DNA of 59,447 bases from Methanobacterium sp. GTDB lineage: Archaea; Methanobacteriota; Methanobacteria; Methanobacteriales; Methanobacteriaceae. A program made the translations under genes and the position numbers. The DNA lies in the NCBI GenBank assembly GCA_019084405.1, contig JAHRFX010000025.1, positions 1 through 59,447 on the forward strand, read 5' to 3'. The notes beneath the pieces were generated by a model that saw only the letters and a program-made list of their open reading frames with translations, did not search any database and was not told where the DNA came from. The number at the start of each line of letters is the position of its first letter. The stretch's first letter is position 1. Positions 18,980 through 27,092 of the stretch are shown piece by piece.

Positions 18980-20470
18980 TTAGAAAACGTCATGTTTTTG
19001 TAGAAGTAATAACTCATCAGTAGATAGTTTTTTACCTTCTTTGAATTTGCGATAAATTTCTTCGGCTCTTTCCTTTTCTTCCTGGTTTTTCTTCCGGGAA
19101 GTCCTGCTTTCCATATCTCTTCTTCGTGATTTTATGCCACCCAACTTCTTATTAATTTTGTGAATGTCACCCAGGACAGATTTAAATTCCTCATGCTTTT
19201 GAGAGGCCTGGTTTTTGTATTCCACAAATTTTTTGTGGGATTCATCGGCATTAGTCCTAATTTCATCTGTTTTACGGAAATATTCCAGCATTTTTTCGTG
19301 GAATTCCTGCGCCTGCTCTGAAAGTTCAACCACTTTAGCATGATACTCTTCAGATACTTTTTTAAGTTCCTGGGCTTCTTCTTGAACTTTTTCATCTTCT
19401 TGAAGTTCCATTAACTTTTTCCTGAGTTCATTAGCATCTTTTACTAGTTGATTTTCTTTCTTTATATCCATGACACGGGTTTCGATTATTTTATCGATTT
19501 TCTTTATTTCATTTTCGATTTTAAATCTTTCCTTTCTTCCAGAAGTCCATTCCATCTTTTTGAGTTCGTTGTTAGCATTATCTCGAAGTTTTTTATTTTT
19601 CTCAACTTCTTCGTTAATCTTGTTTCTTTTATCTCTAAATTCGATGGCAATATTGAGATTTTCTTTAAGGCTAGCATTTAATTCATCTCGAATTTCCCTT
19701 TGCTTTTTAGCCTTTTGATTAAGTTTATCTCTTTCTTCGGAGATATTAGAAAGAACTTTTTCATACTCGTCCTTTTTTTCTATGGCATTATCCATACTAC
19801 CTTCCATGATAGCTGAAATTGCTTTTTCTTTTTCATCAGCATTGAATTTTTCCAGTAGAGGGACTAATTCGCCAAGATCCTGGCTTTCAATGGAAACATC
19901 TGCTATTTCTACTAAAGCAGGCTTTGCATTAAATGCTATTCCTAATTTAACTGCTTTAATCATGGAAATATCATTTGCACCGTCACCAACTGCAGCACAT
20001 TCTTCGAGAGTAAGGCCTTCCTCTTCAACTATCTGGCATAAAACATCATATTTAGATCCTTCTACCAGAGGACCACTTATTTCACCGGTTAAAATACCTT
20101 CTTCTTCGTGCAATACATTGGAGAACGCATAATCCATACCCAGCTTTTCTTTAATAGGGTTGGCTATGTTTTCAAAGCTTCCAGATATTATGGCTAATTT
20201 ATAGCCTTTTTTCTTTAGATCTTTTATTGCCTTCTCTGCTCCATTCATTAGCAGCATTTTATCTGCTAAAGCAGAAATCTCATCTATTGGAGCACCTTTA
20301 AGAAGTTTAACTCTCTCTTTTATTGAGGTTTCAAAGTCCATGTCGCCTTCCATGGCCTTTTTGGTTATTTCCATTATCTGGTCTTGAATACCCATTAACT
20401 TTCCAATTTCGTCTATGGCTTCACCATCGATAATAACATTGTCAAGGTCAAAAACTACAAGTTTAATCAA
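18980..20470 (-). CDS. serB: phosphoserine phosphatase-like HAD protein fused to a long coiled coil
   Basis: Residues 1-215 form a HAD phosphatase. The nucleophile Asp8 and general acid Asp10 lie in VVFDLDNV, motif II is IISGSF (95-100), and GDGAND is at 162-167, like SerB, the last step of serine synthesis. Residues 220-480 are almost entirely charged heptad repeats, predicted as a long coiled coil that plain SerB enzymes lack. A TTG start follows GGTGAT. It is 11 bases after the tbp stop, so probably co-transcribed with tbp. The coiled coil resembles the COG1340-type proteins of archaea; its role is unknown. Confidence 0.85.
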   Translation of the reverse strand: MIKLVVFDLDNVIIDGEAIDEIGKLMGIQDQIMEITKKAMEGDMDFETSIKERVKLLKGAPIDEISALADKMLLMNGAEKAIKDLKKKGYKLAIISGSFENIANPIKEKLGMDYAFSNVLHEEEGILTGEISGPLVEGSKYDVLCQIVEEEGLTLEECAAVGDGANDISMIKAVKLGIAFNAKPALVEIADVSIESQDLGELVPLLEKFNADEKEKAISAIMEGSMDNAIEKKDEYEKVLSNISEERDKLNQKAKKQREIRDELNASLKENLNIAIEFRDKRNKINEEVEKNKKLRDNANNELKKMEWTSGRKERFKIENEIKKIDKIIETRVMDIKKENQLVKDANELRKKLMELQEDEKVQEEAQELKKVSEEYHAKVVELSEQAQEFHEKMLEYFRKTDEIRTNADESHKKFVEYKNQASQKHEEFKSVLGDIHKINKKLGGIKSRRRDMESRTSRKKNQEEKERAEEIYRKFKEGKKLSTDELLLLQKHDVF

Positions 20471-20481
20471 AATATCACCAA

Positions 20482-21027
20482 TTAAATCAAATCCAGCTCT
20501 TCGAGCCGGTCTCGAGTTTTAGCGACACCTAGTTTGGCGTCTTCTTTGCTCTTGGCTCCAGTACATACTACTTTTCCTGATCCAAAGAGAAGTAAAACCA
20601 CTTTTGGTTCACCTAAACGATAAACTAGCCCAGGGAACTGTTCTGGTTCGTATTCCGTATTTTCTAATCCTAATGCAACCGCTTCCAGATTTAAAGTTTT
20701 CATTAAATTAGCAGAAGCAACTATATTCTGAATTTTTATTTCAAATTCTTCAGGAATGTCCGGATCCATAGTTCTCATTTGGTCCACAGTAATTTTTATG
20801 GCCAATTTAGAGTCAGCTATAGATTTTGCTCCAGTACATACCAATTTCCCAGAACCAAAAATTAAAGCAGCAGTTTTCGGTTCCTTAAGTTTGTAAACCA
20901 AACCCGGGAACTGTTCGCGGTTAAAATCAACACCTTCAAGTGCTTTAGCAACAGTAGGAAGATCAATAGATTTTCCAAGAGTAGCCGAGGCAACAATGTT
21001 TTCCACTTTGATTTCCACATCGGTCAA
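20482..21027 (-). CDS. tbp: TATA-box-binding protein
   Basis: A 181-residue TBP with its two pseudo-symmetric repeats. Each contains a QFPGLVYKL/QFPGLVYRL segment and a FGSGKLVCTGAKS / FGSGKVVCTGAKS segment, the DNA-contacting saddle. TBP nucleates the archaeal preinitiation complex with TFB and RNA polymerase. The short acidic N-terminus is typical of euryarchaea. A TTG start follows GGGAGGT. It is the first gene before serB on the minus strand; TFE, a partner factor, is at 53667-54203. Confidence 0.97.
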   Translation of the reverse strand: MTDVEIKVENIVASATLGKSIDLPTVAKALEGVDFNREQFPGLVYKLKEPKTAALIFGSGKLVCTGAKSIADSKLAIKITVDQMRTMDPDIPEEFEIKIQNIVASANLMKTLNLEAVALGLENTEYEPEQFPGLVYRLGEPKVVLLLFGSGKVVCTGAKSKEDAKLGVAKTRDRLEELDLI

Positions 21028-21057
21028 TTTAATATACCTCCCAGTAGTTAGAATAAT

Positions 21058-21075
21058 CTTATTTATATAAAATGT
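21058..21075 (-). promoter_or_regulatory. tbp promoter TATA box
   Basis: Minus-strand TTTTATATAAATA (21072-21060) is an excellent archaeal TATA box, 33-45 bases before the TTG start of tbp. That places the transcript start about 10-15 bases before the ribosome site. A weaker TATACAT copy lies a few bases upstream. Confidence 0.6.
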
Positions 21076-21079
21076 ATAA

Positions 21080-21559
21080 AACCGTTATTTATATTAGATT
21101 AATGCAGTACTTAAAAAGTAGTGGTTATATTCTATTTTTTTTTAAATAATCAGATTTAATTATTAATAGTCCCTAATTTTTTATCATTCTGTTATTATCT
21201 CTATTTAAAGGGAGTAATTTAAAACAAAACAAATGAAACTATCACTATAAAATGTTATGGACTATGCTTATATAAATGTTATCCTGTTTTGATGATTCTA
21301 TGTCTGGAATTGGTAGTATTAAATGGAAAATTTTATTGCCCATATACTCTTTTTTATTTATCTTCGGACCTTAGAACATTAATTTGGCCATTTAAATACT
21401 CTATTCTTAATTCAAATACAAAAAAATTTATACTTAAAAATAAAATTTATAGCTGGGGGTTATTTAATTATAGTCAATCATGTTAATAGCTTAATTAATT
21501 AAAGATTTAATCCAATTATATTGCTTTTCCTGAAATCTTATTTAAATGAGTGTAATATT
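21080..21559. other. divergent intergenic region between tbp and a hypothetical gene
   Basis: About 480 bases of AT-rich DNA separate the tbp promoter from the next plus-strand gene. A 65-codon frame at 21289-21486 lacks a ribosome site and looks like chance. No tRNA, RNA fold or repeat was recognised. A small RNA cannot be ruled out by eye. Confidence 0.4.
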
Positions 21560-21982
21560 ATGAATCCCAAGTTTTACCAGAAACAAATAGCAGAAGTAGG
21601 TGTAGATGGTTTGGAAATCGAACCATCTTCACTGGCTGAAGCCATGTATTTACTTGTAAAATTAAGAAATTATAAAAAAATACTGGAAAAAATCAAATTT
21701 AATTTACATATGGATACGAGATCCATTCGCAAAGAATATCTTGATAAAATACAATCTTTGAAAGAAGAGCCGGTTAAAAGAGGCATTTTTAAAAAAAATT
21801 TAACTGAGAAAGATAAAAGATCGACAAAAAAAACCATTTACGAAGAAAGAGACAAGATTTTAGCTCCATATGAGGCTCTTGAAAGATTACTGGAGAATTA
21901 TTTAGATCAAATAGAAGACTCTAAAACTTATTTGGAGTTGTTTATTCAAAAAGAAACTGGAAAACAAGAAATACAATGGTAA
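21560..21982 (+). CDS. hypothetical coiled-coil protein
   Basis: About 140 residues, strongly charged, with long helical heptad-like stretches (MYLLVKLRNYKKILEKIKF; the C-terminal third) and no Cys pattern, membrane segment or known motif. I do not recognise the family. I use the ATG at 21560, since an upstream start at 21521 would add an unlikely hydrophobic leader without a ribosome site. It lies 78 bases before the cyaB-like gene on the same strand, so the two may be co-transcribed. Confidence 0.7.
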   Translation: MNPKFYQKQIAEVGVDGLEIEPSSLAEAMYLLVKLRNYKKILEKIKFNLHMDTRSIRKEYLDKIQSLKEEPVKRGIFKKNLTEKDKRSTKKTIYEERDKILAPYEALERLLENYLDQIEDSKTYLELFIQKETGKQEIQW

Positions 21983-22060
21983 TACTCGATTACTATATTT
22001 TATTGGGCTTCAAATTTTCTGAGGGGTTCTTTTATTTTATAATTTATTAGAGGTGATGGG

Positions 22061-22597
22061 GTGCTGGAAGTAGAAGTAAAGGCTCGAATAGATGACTTTG
22101 ATGATGTAAGAAAAAAATTGATAAGGATGGGGGCTAAAAATAAAGGTATACAACGGCAGGATGATATTTACTTCAATGCTCCGCACCGTGATTTTGCTAA
22201 AACAGATGAGGCGTTAAGGATTCGTAAAATACCTTCGGATGATGGTATGAAGGTATATATGACTTATAAAGGTTCGAAAATAGATGATTTAAGCAAAACC
22301 CGGCTTGAAGTGGAAGTAATGGTGGAAGATTCAATTAAAACTGCCAAAATATTTGAATGCCTGGGATTCAAGGGAGAAAAAAAAGTAACCAAAGATAGGG
22401 AAATATACCATCTAAATGATATGATAATAAGTCTGGATACCATCCATAATTTAGGCCAGTATATTGAAATTGAAAAGGAAATTCCAGAAGCTGATGACTA
22501 TGAAAAAGTCAGAGATGAAATTTTCCAGATCTATAAAAAATTAGGAGTATCTGAAGGATTTGAGCGTCAGTCATACCTTGAACTTTTAGATTTGTGA
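22061..22597 (+). CDS. cyaB: CYTH-domain protein (class IV adenylate cyclase CyaB-like)
   Basis: A 178-residue CYTH protein. It opens with the ExExK triphosphate-binding signature (EVEVKAR), followed by RQDDIYFNAP, ALRIR and TYKGSK, the tunnel residues that bind triphosphate and metal. Family members include class IV adenylate cyclases, thiamine triphosphatases and inorganic triphosphatases. The archaeal CyaB type is named for cyclase activity, but cAMP signalling in methanogens is not established, so a phosphatase role is equally possible. The start is GTG right after AGGTGAT. Confidence 0.85.
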   Translation: MLEVEVKARIDDFDDVRKKLIRMGAKNKGIQRQDDIYFNAPHRDFAKTDEALRIRKIPSDDGMKVYMTYKGSKIDDLSKTRLEVEVMVEDSIKTAKIFECLGFKGEKKVTKDREIYHLNDMIISLDTIHNLGQYIEIEKEIPEADDYEKVRDEIFQIYKKLGVSEGFERQSYLELLDL

Positions 22598-22942
22598 GTT
22601 TTCAAAGAGCCATATAAAATGATTTTAAAAAATTTTTATTTTATTTATTAAATAGTTTTTAATTTAAATACTATATAGCTGCTTAAAATGGCAGGGATTA
22701 TCAAAAAAATTTAGATTACTGTCTTATTTTTTAATGAAACTTTCAAATTTAGAGCTTCAGGAATTAACTACCGGAAGATAACTGCAGTGATAATCTTTAT
22801 AGTGCCTGATAAAGAAATTAGGAAATTAATTAAATTGAAATGTTATGTATCAATATATTAAACTTCCAAGGATAATTTTTAATCGATTTATCATTCCATA
22901 TCAATGCTTGGAAAAGAATATAAAAATTAAGGTGGGAAACAC
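22598..22942. other. non-coding leader region before aksA
   Basis: These 345 AT-rich bases carry no convincing frame. A possible terminator for cyaB (a run of T from about 22625) opens the stretch, and an AATATATTAAAC element near 22852-22863 could be part of the aksA promoter. The ribosome site AAGGTGGG is at its end. Nothing else was recognised. Confidence 0.4.
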
Positions 22943-24118
22943 TTGAAATATTACGTTAGTCCTTTTAATAAGGAAGCTAAACTTAAATTTCCAAAAGATA
23001 TCACTATATACGATACTACTCTTAGAGATGGAGAACAAACTCCAGGAGTTTGCCTGGGGACCCCTGAAAAATTAGAAATAGCCAAAAAATTAGATGAATT
23101 GGGAATTCATCAAATAGAAGCAGGTTTTCCAATAGTATCTAAACAGGAAAAAAATTCAGTGCGCAGCATAGTAAATGAAAATCTGGATGCAGATATACTG
23201 GTTTTATCCCGTACCAAAAAAGAAGATATAGATGTGGCTATTGATTGCGGTGTGGATGGAATAATAACATTTATGGGAACTTCAGATTTGCATTTAGAAC
23301 ATAAATTGAAGCTAACCAGGGAACAGGCACTCAATGTATGTATGAAATCCATTGAATATGCCAAGGATCATGGGATATTTGTAGCATTTTCTGCTGAAGA
23401 TGCCACCCGTACTGACCTTGATTTCTTAAAAAGAATTTATAAAAAAGCAGAAGAATACGGCGTGGATCGCATACATATTGCCGATACTGTGGGTGCTATT
23501 AATCCGCAGGGAATGGATTTTTTAATCAAAGAGTTAAGATCCCACTTAAAAACAGACATTGCACTGCACTGCCATAATGATTTCGGTATGGCACTTTCTA
23601 ACTGCATATCTGGACTTTTAGCCGGAGCTAACGCTATTTCTACTACCATGAATGGTATTGGAGAAAGAGCTGGAAATACTTCCTTAGAAGAAATGGTAAT
23701 GGCCCTTAAGATAATGTATGGTGTGGATTTGGGCTTCAATATAAAAGTCTTTTACGAACTTTCCCGTCTGGTAGAAAAGCATACTAAAATGGTGGTACCG
23801 CATAATAAGCCTATTGTAGGTCGAAATGTTTTCAGACATGAATCTGGTATTCATGTGGATGCTGTGATTGAGGAACCATTAACTTATGAACCTTTTTTAC
23901 CGGAATTAATTGGTCATCATCGTCGTATAGTTCTGGGTAAACATTCAGGTTGCAGGGCAGTCAAGGCTAAGCTGGAAGCTTGCGGGATCGAAGTTTCTAA
24001 GGACGAACTATGTAAAATAGTGGAAGAAGTAAAAAAAAGCAGAGAAGAAGGCAGATATATAAATGATAAGCTTTTCAATCAAATTGTAAAGACGGTGAGG
24101 GGGCCTGTAGATTTATAA
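22943..24118 (+). CDS. aksA: homocitrate synthase AksA (coenzyme B pathway)
   Basis: A 391-residue enzyme of the isopropylmalate/homocitrate synthase family. It has TLRDGEQTPGVCL at the start of the TIM barrel and the metal-binding HCHNDFGMALSN. AksA condenses 2-oxoglutarate with acetyl-CoA and repeats the elongation to 2-oxosuberate, the precursor of the heptanoyl arm of coenzyme B. The next gene is the matching dehydratase large subunit, which supports AksA over LeuA or CimA. The TTG start follows AAGGTGGGAAAC. The short C-terminus lacks the leucine regulatory domain. Confidence 0.9.
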   Translation: MKYYVSPFNKEAKLKFPKDITIYDTTLRDGEQTPGVCLGTPEKLEIAKKLDELGIHQIEAGFPIVSKQEKNSVRSIVNENLDADILVLSRTKKEDIDVAIDCGVDGIITFMGTSDLHLEHKLKLTREQALNVCMKSIEYAKDHGIFVAFSAEDATRTDLDFLKRIYKKAEEYGVDRIHIADTVGAINPQGMDFLIKELRSHLKTDIALHCHNDFGMALSNCISGLLAGANAISTTMNGIGERAGNTSLEEMVMALKIMYGVDLGFNIKVFYELSRLVEKHTKMVVPHNKPIVGRNVFRHESGIHVDAVIEEPLTYEPFLPELIGHHRRIVLGKHSGCRAVKAKLEACGIEVSKDELCKIVEEVKKSREEGRYINDKLFNQIVKTVRGPVDL

Positions 24119-24215
24119 TCAATTAACCTTCTTCTCGAGATTTAAAATACTAAATTACTTTCCATTAATCAAAATTTCGGATAATTGTTAAGCCTGATAG
24201 AAAAGAGGAATAGAA

Positions 24216-25469
24216 ATGAATATCACAGAAAAAATTTTGGCCCGGTCTGCAGGCAAAAAGGAAGTTTCGCCAGGAGAAATAATAGAAGCAAATATAGACC
24301 TGGCTATGACTCATGATGGAACTTCCCCTCCTACCATTAAAACTTTTAATAAGATAGCAGAAAAGGTATGGGATCCTCAAAAAATAGTAATAGTGTACGA
24401 TCATAATCTTCCTGCCAATAATATAGGTTCTGCAGAATTTCAGCGCATAACTCGACTTTTTGCGCGTGATCAGAACATAAATAATATTTATAATCATGGG
24501 GAAGGGATATGTCACCATGTTTTACCTGAAAAAGGTTTTGTAGAACCTGGAAAGGTAATTGTAGGGGCTGATTCACATACCTGTACTTATGGGGCGTTTG
24601 GAGCTTTTGCAACAGGTATGGGGGCAACTGATATGGCTCTGGTTTACGCAACAGGAAAAACATGGTTCATGGTCCCGGAATCTTATCGTCTGGAAATAAA
24701 CGGGTCTCTGGATTATCATACTACTCCTAAAGATGTTATATTGAAAATAATTGGGGATATGGGGGTAGATGGTGCCACCTATAAATCAGTTGAATTTTGC
24801 GGGGAAACAATTGAGAACATGGATGTCGCCGGCAGAATGACCATCTGCAATATGTCGGTGGAAATGGGGGCCAAAAATGGTATAATGGAACCCAACAAAT
24901 CCACTTTAGAATTTTTAAAGGAAAGAATTTCCCATAAATTCCAGATTTATACCAGTGATCGTGATTATGAATATGAAAAAGAATACTATCTGGATGTAAC
25001 TTCCATGGAACCTCAGATTGCATGTCCTCATGATGTGGATAATGTTAAACCTTTAAATAATGTTAAAGGGACTCATATTGATCAGGCCTTTTTAGGTTCA
25101 TGCACTAATGGGCGGTTCGAAGACCTGAAACAAGCTGCAGACATATTAAAAGGCAACAGGGTCCATGATGATGTCAGGATGATTGTAATCCCTGCTTCAG
25201 CAGAAATATATAATCTTGCAATTCAAAAAGGAATAATAAGCATTTTCATAGAATCTGGTGCCATAGTGTGCAATCCTGGCTGTGGGCCGTGTTTAGGGGC
25301 TCATATGGGGGTTTTAGCCCCTGAAGAAGTAAGCATATCCACCACCAACCGTAATTTCAAGGGACGTATGGGTGACCCTGAATCAGAAGTTTACCTGGCA
25401 AATCCGGCGGTGGTTGCCTCTTCAGCAATCAAAGGGGAGATATCTGATCCTTCAGATTTTATTAAATAA
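24216..25469 (+). CDS. hacA: homoaconitase / isopropylmalate dehydratase large subunit
   Basis: A 417-residue [4Fe-4S] hydro-lyase large subunit. The cluster cysteines are in GSCTNGR and CNPGCGPC, and the substrate region includes DSHTCTYGAFGAFATGMG. Beside aksA it should be the homoaconitase subunit (HacA/AksD) that isomerises homocitrate and longer homologues for coenzyme B. LeuC of leucine synthesis has the same motifs, and specificity resides mainly in the small subunit, which is not in this window. The start is an ATG after AGGAATAG, 97 bases from aksA. Confidence 0.88.
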   Translation: MNITEKILARSAGKKEVSPGEIIEANIDLAMTHDGTSPPTIKTFNKIAEKVWDPQKIVIVYDHNLPANNIGSAEFQRITRLFARDQNINNIYNHGEGICHHVLPEKGFVEPGKVIVGADSHTCTYGAFGAFATGMGATDMALVYATGKTWFMVPESYRLEINGSLDYHTTPKDVILKIIGDMGVDGATYKSVEFCGETIENMDVAGRMTICNMSVEMGAKNGIMEPNKSTLEFLKERISHKFQIYTSDRDYEYEKEYYLDVTSMEPQIACPHDVDNVKPLNNVKGTHIDQAFLGSCTNGRFEDLKQAADILKGNRVHDDVRMIVIPASAEIYNLAIQKGIISIFIESGAIVCNPGCGPCLGAHMGVLAPEEVSISTTNRNFKGRMGDPESEVYLANPAVVASSAIKGEISDPSDFIK

Positions 25470-25533
25470 AACACCTTTATTACATTTAGAATCATATCTA
25501 ATCCTAGTTTGTCTTTATTAAAGGGGGAAGTTA

Positions 25534-26070
25534 ATGGATATTAATGTAATGGACGAAGTCAATCGACTGGAAAAAATTATGGGCACATTGTCCAATACTC
25601 AAAAGATTCTTTTGTCTACAGATGGTTCGGTGACCACTATTCTGGATGTTTTGACCGGTGGAAGAGTTAATATAAAAACACTAACTCAGGAATTCATCCC
25701 GGCAGGCCATAAAATATCCCGGGAGCTGGCCATTGCTCAGGGGGATACAGTTAACTATAGAGTAGTAGTTATTGGCAGTAATGAGCCATTAATCCATGCC
25801 ATTTCATATATTCCCATAAATAGAATTGATAATGATTTTAAAGAGGATATTATCTGGGCAGATATTCCCATTGGAAGAATTTTAAAAAAACATCAAGTGG
25901 AATCACGCCGTGAAATTAAATCAGTGCAACTGGAAGAACCCTCCGCGGATTTAAAAACAATTTTCAACACGGATTCCATGATGCTTACCAGAACTTATAA
26001 CATCATTCGTAATGATGAAATCCTCATTAGAATCAAAGAAACTTTTCCAGTAACTCTTTTTGATAAATAA
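25534..26070 (+). CDS. chorismate pyruvate-lyase family protein (DUF98)
   Basis: A 178-residue protein of the UbiC-like/DUF98 family, recognised by LSTDGSVTTILDVL near the start, a central SRELAIAQGD and the TRTYNIIRNDEILIRIKETFP end. Family members release pyruvate from chorismate to give 4-hydroxybenzoate, which in methanogens is proposed as a precursor of methanopterin. That link comes from the literature on the pathway, not from this sequence. A GGGGGAAG ribosome site precedes the ATG. It lies 13 bases before fen1. Confidence 0.8.
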   Translation: MDINVMDEVNRLEKIMGTLSNTQKILLSTDGSVTTILDVLTGGRVNIKTLTQEFIPAGHKISRELAIAQGDTVNYRVVVIGSNEPLIHAISYIPINRIDNDFKEDIIWADIPIGRILKKHQVESRREIKSVQLEEPSADLKTIFNTDSMMLTRTYNIIRNDEILIRIKETFPVTLFDK

Positions 26071-26083
26071 TCTGGTGTTGGTC

Positions 26084-27070
26084 ATGGGAGTAAAATTTAA
26101 AGATATTATTTCTGCGAAAAAAATTACCATTAAAGATTTAGATGGTAAAATAGTGGCTATTGATGCAGCTAATAGTTTATATCAGTTTTTATCTAGCATA
26201 CGACAAAGAGATGGTACTCCTCTCATGGATGAGAGTGGAAGAGTAACTTCTCACTTGAGTGGGATACTTTACCGGACTTCTGCAATGGTAGAAAAAGGTA
26301 TAAAACCGGCATTTATTTTTGATGGTGTTTCTCACCAGCTCAAAGGAGAAACTATCAGTAAAAGGATTGAGGTTCGTCGAGAATCTGAACAAAAATGGAA
26401 AACTGCTTTGGAAAGGGGTGAAATTGAAGAAGCCCGTAAATTTGCTGTTAGATCATCAAGAATGTCCCCTGAAATAGTCAAAAGTTCAAAAAAACTCTTA
26501 AATTTAATGGGAATGCCTTTTATTCAAGCTGTTAGTGAAGGTGAAGCTCAAGCATCTTATATGGTCCAAAAAGGGGATGCATGGGCAGTAGCTTCCCAGG
26601 ATTATGATTGTTTATTGTTTGGAGCTCCCCGGGTGGTAAGAAATCTTACTATAAGTGGCAATTTAGCAGATCCTGAGCTTTTGGAACTGGATAGTATCCT
26701 GAAACATTTACAAATTTCCAGGGAACAGCTTGTAGACGTTGCTTTGTTGGTGGGAACTGATTTTAACCCAGGCATAAAGGGGATAGGTGCTAAAAAAGGT
26801 ATTAAACTAATAAAGAGCAATCAAACTCTGATTAATGTCATTGAAAATTTAAACCTGGATCTGGAATCAGATCCTCATGTATTAAGGGACATTTTTTTAA
26901 AGCCAGAACTTAAGGATGATTATGAATTAAAATGGCACGCTCCTGATGAAGAAGGGGTTATTGATTTTTTATGTGGAGAACATAGTTTTTCAGAAGAAAG
27001 AGTTGCAGGGGCCCTTAAAAAACTAAAAAATCTGGATAGCACTCAAAAAAGCCTGGAAGACTGGTTTTAA
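26084..27070 (+). CDS. fen: flap endonuclease 1
   Basis: A 328-residue structure-specific nuclease that removes 5-prime flaps during Okazaki fragment maturation and repair. The N-terminal MGVKFKDI, AIDAANSLYQFL, the acidic EGEAQASYM and SQDYDCLLFGAP metal residues, and the helix-hairpin-helix VGTDFNPGIKGIGAKKG are all visible. The tail QKSLEDWF is a PIP box for the PCNA clamp. I start at ATG 26084, preceded by GGTGTTGG. The reading frame is open further upstream, but FEN1 proteins begin MGV because the N-terminus threads the active site. Confidence 0.95.
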   Translation: MGVKFKDIISAKKITIKDLDGKIVAIDAANSLYQFLSSIRQRDGTPLMDESGRVTSHLSGILYRTSAMVEKGIKPAFIFDGVSHQLKGETISKRIEVRRESEQKWKTALERGEIEEARKFAVRSSRMSPEIVKSSKKLLNLMGMPFIQAVSEGEAQASYMVQKGDAWAVASQDYDCLLFGAPRVVRNLTISGNLADPELLELDSILKHLQISREQLVDVALLVGTDFNPGIKGIGAKKGIKLIKSNQTLINVIENLNLDLESDPHVLRDIFLKPELKDDYELKWHAPDEEGVIDFLCGEHSFSEERVAGALKKLKNLDSTQKSLEDWF

Positions 27071-27092
27071 TAAAGACGTTTAAAAACCTATT

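Noticed and set aside
21289..21486. 65-codon plus-strand frame upstream of the hypothetical gene
   Set aside because: No ribosome site, unusual composition and no recognised motif; lies in an AT-rich divergent intergenic region.
24165..24663. Minus-strand frames over the homoaconitase gene
   Set aside because: They are antisense to a strongly conserved enzyme and have no ribosome sites.
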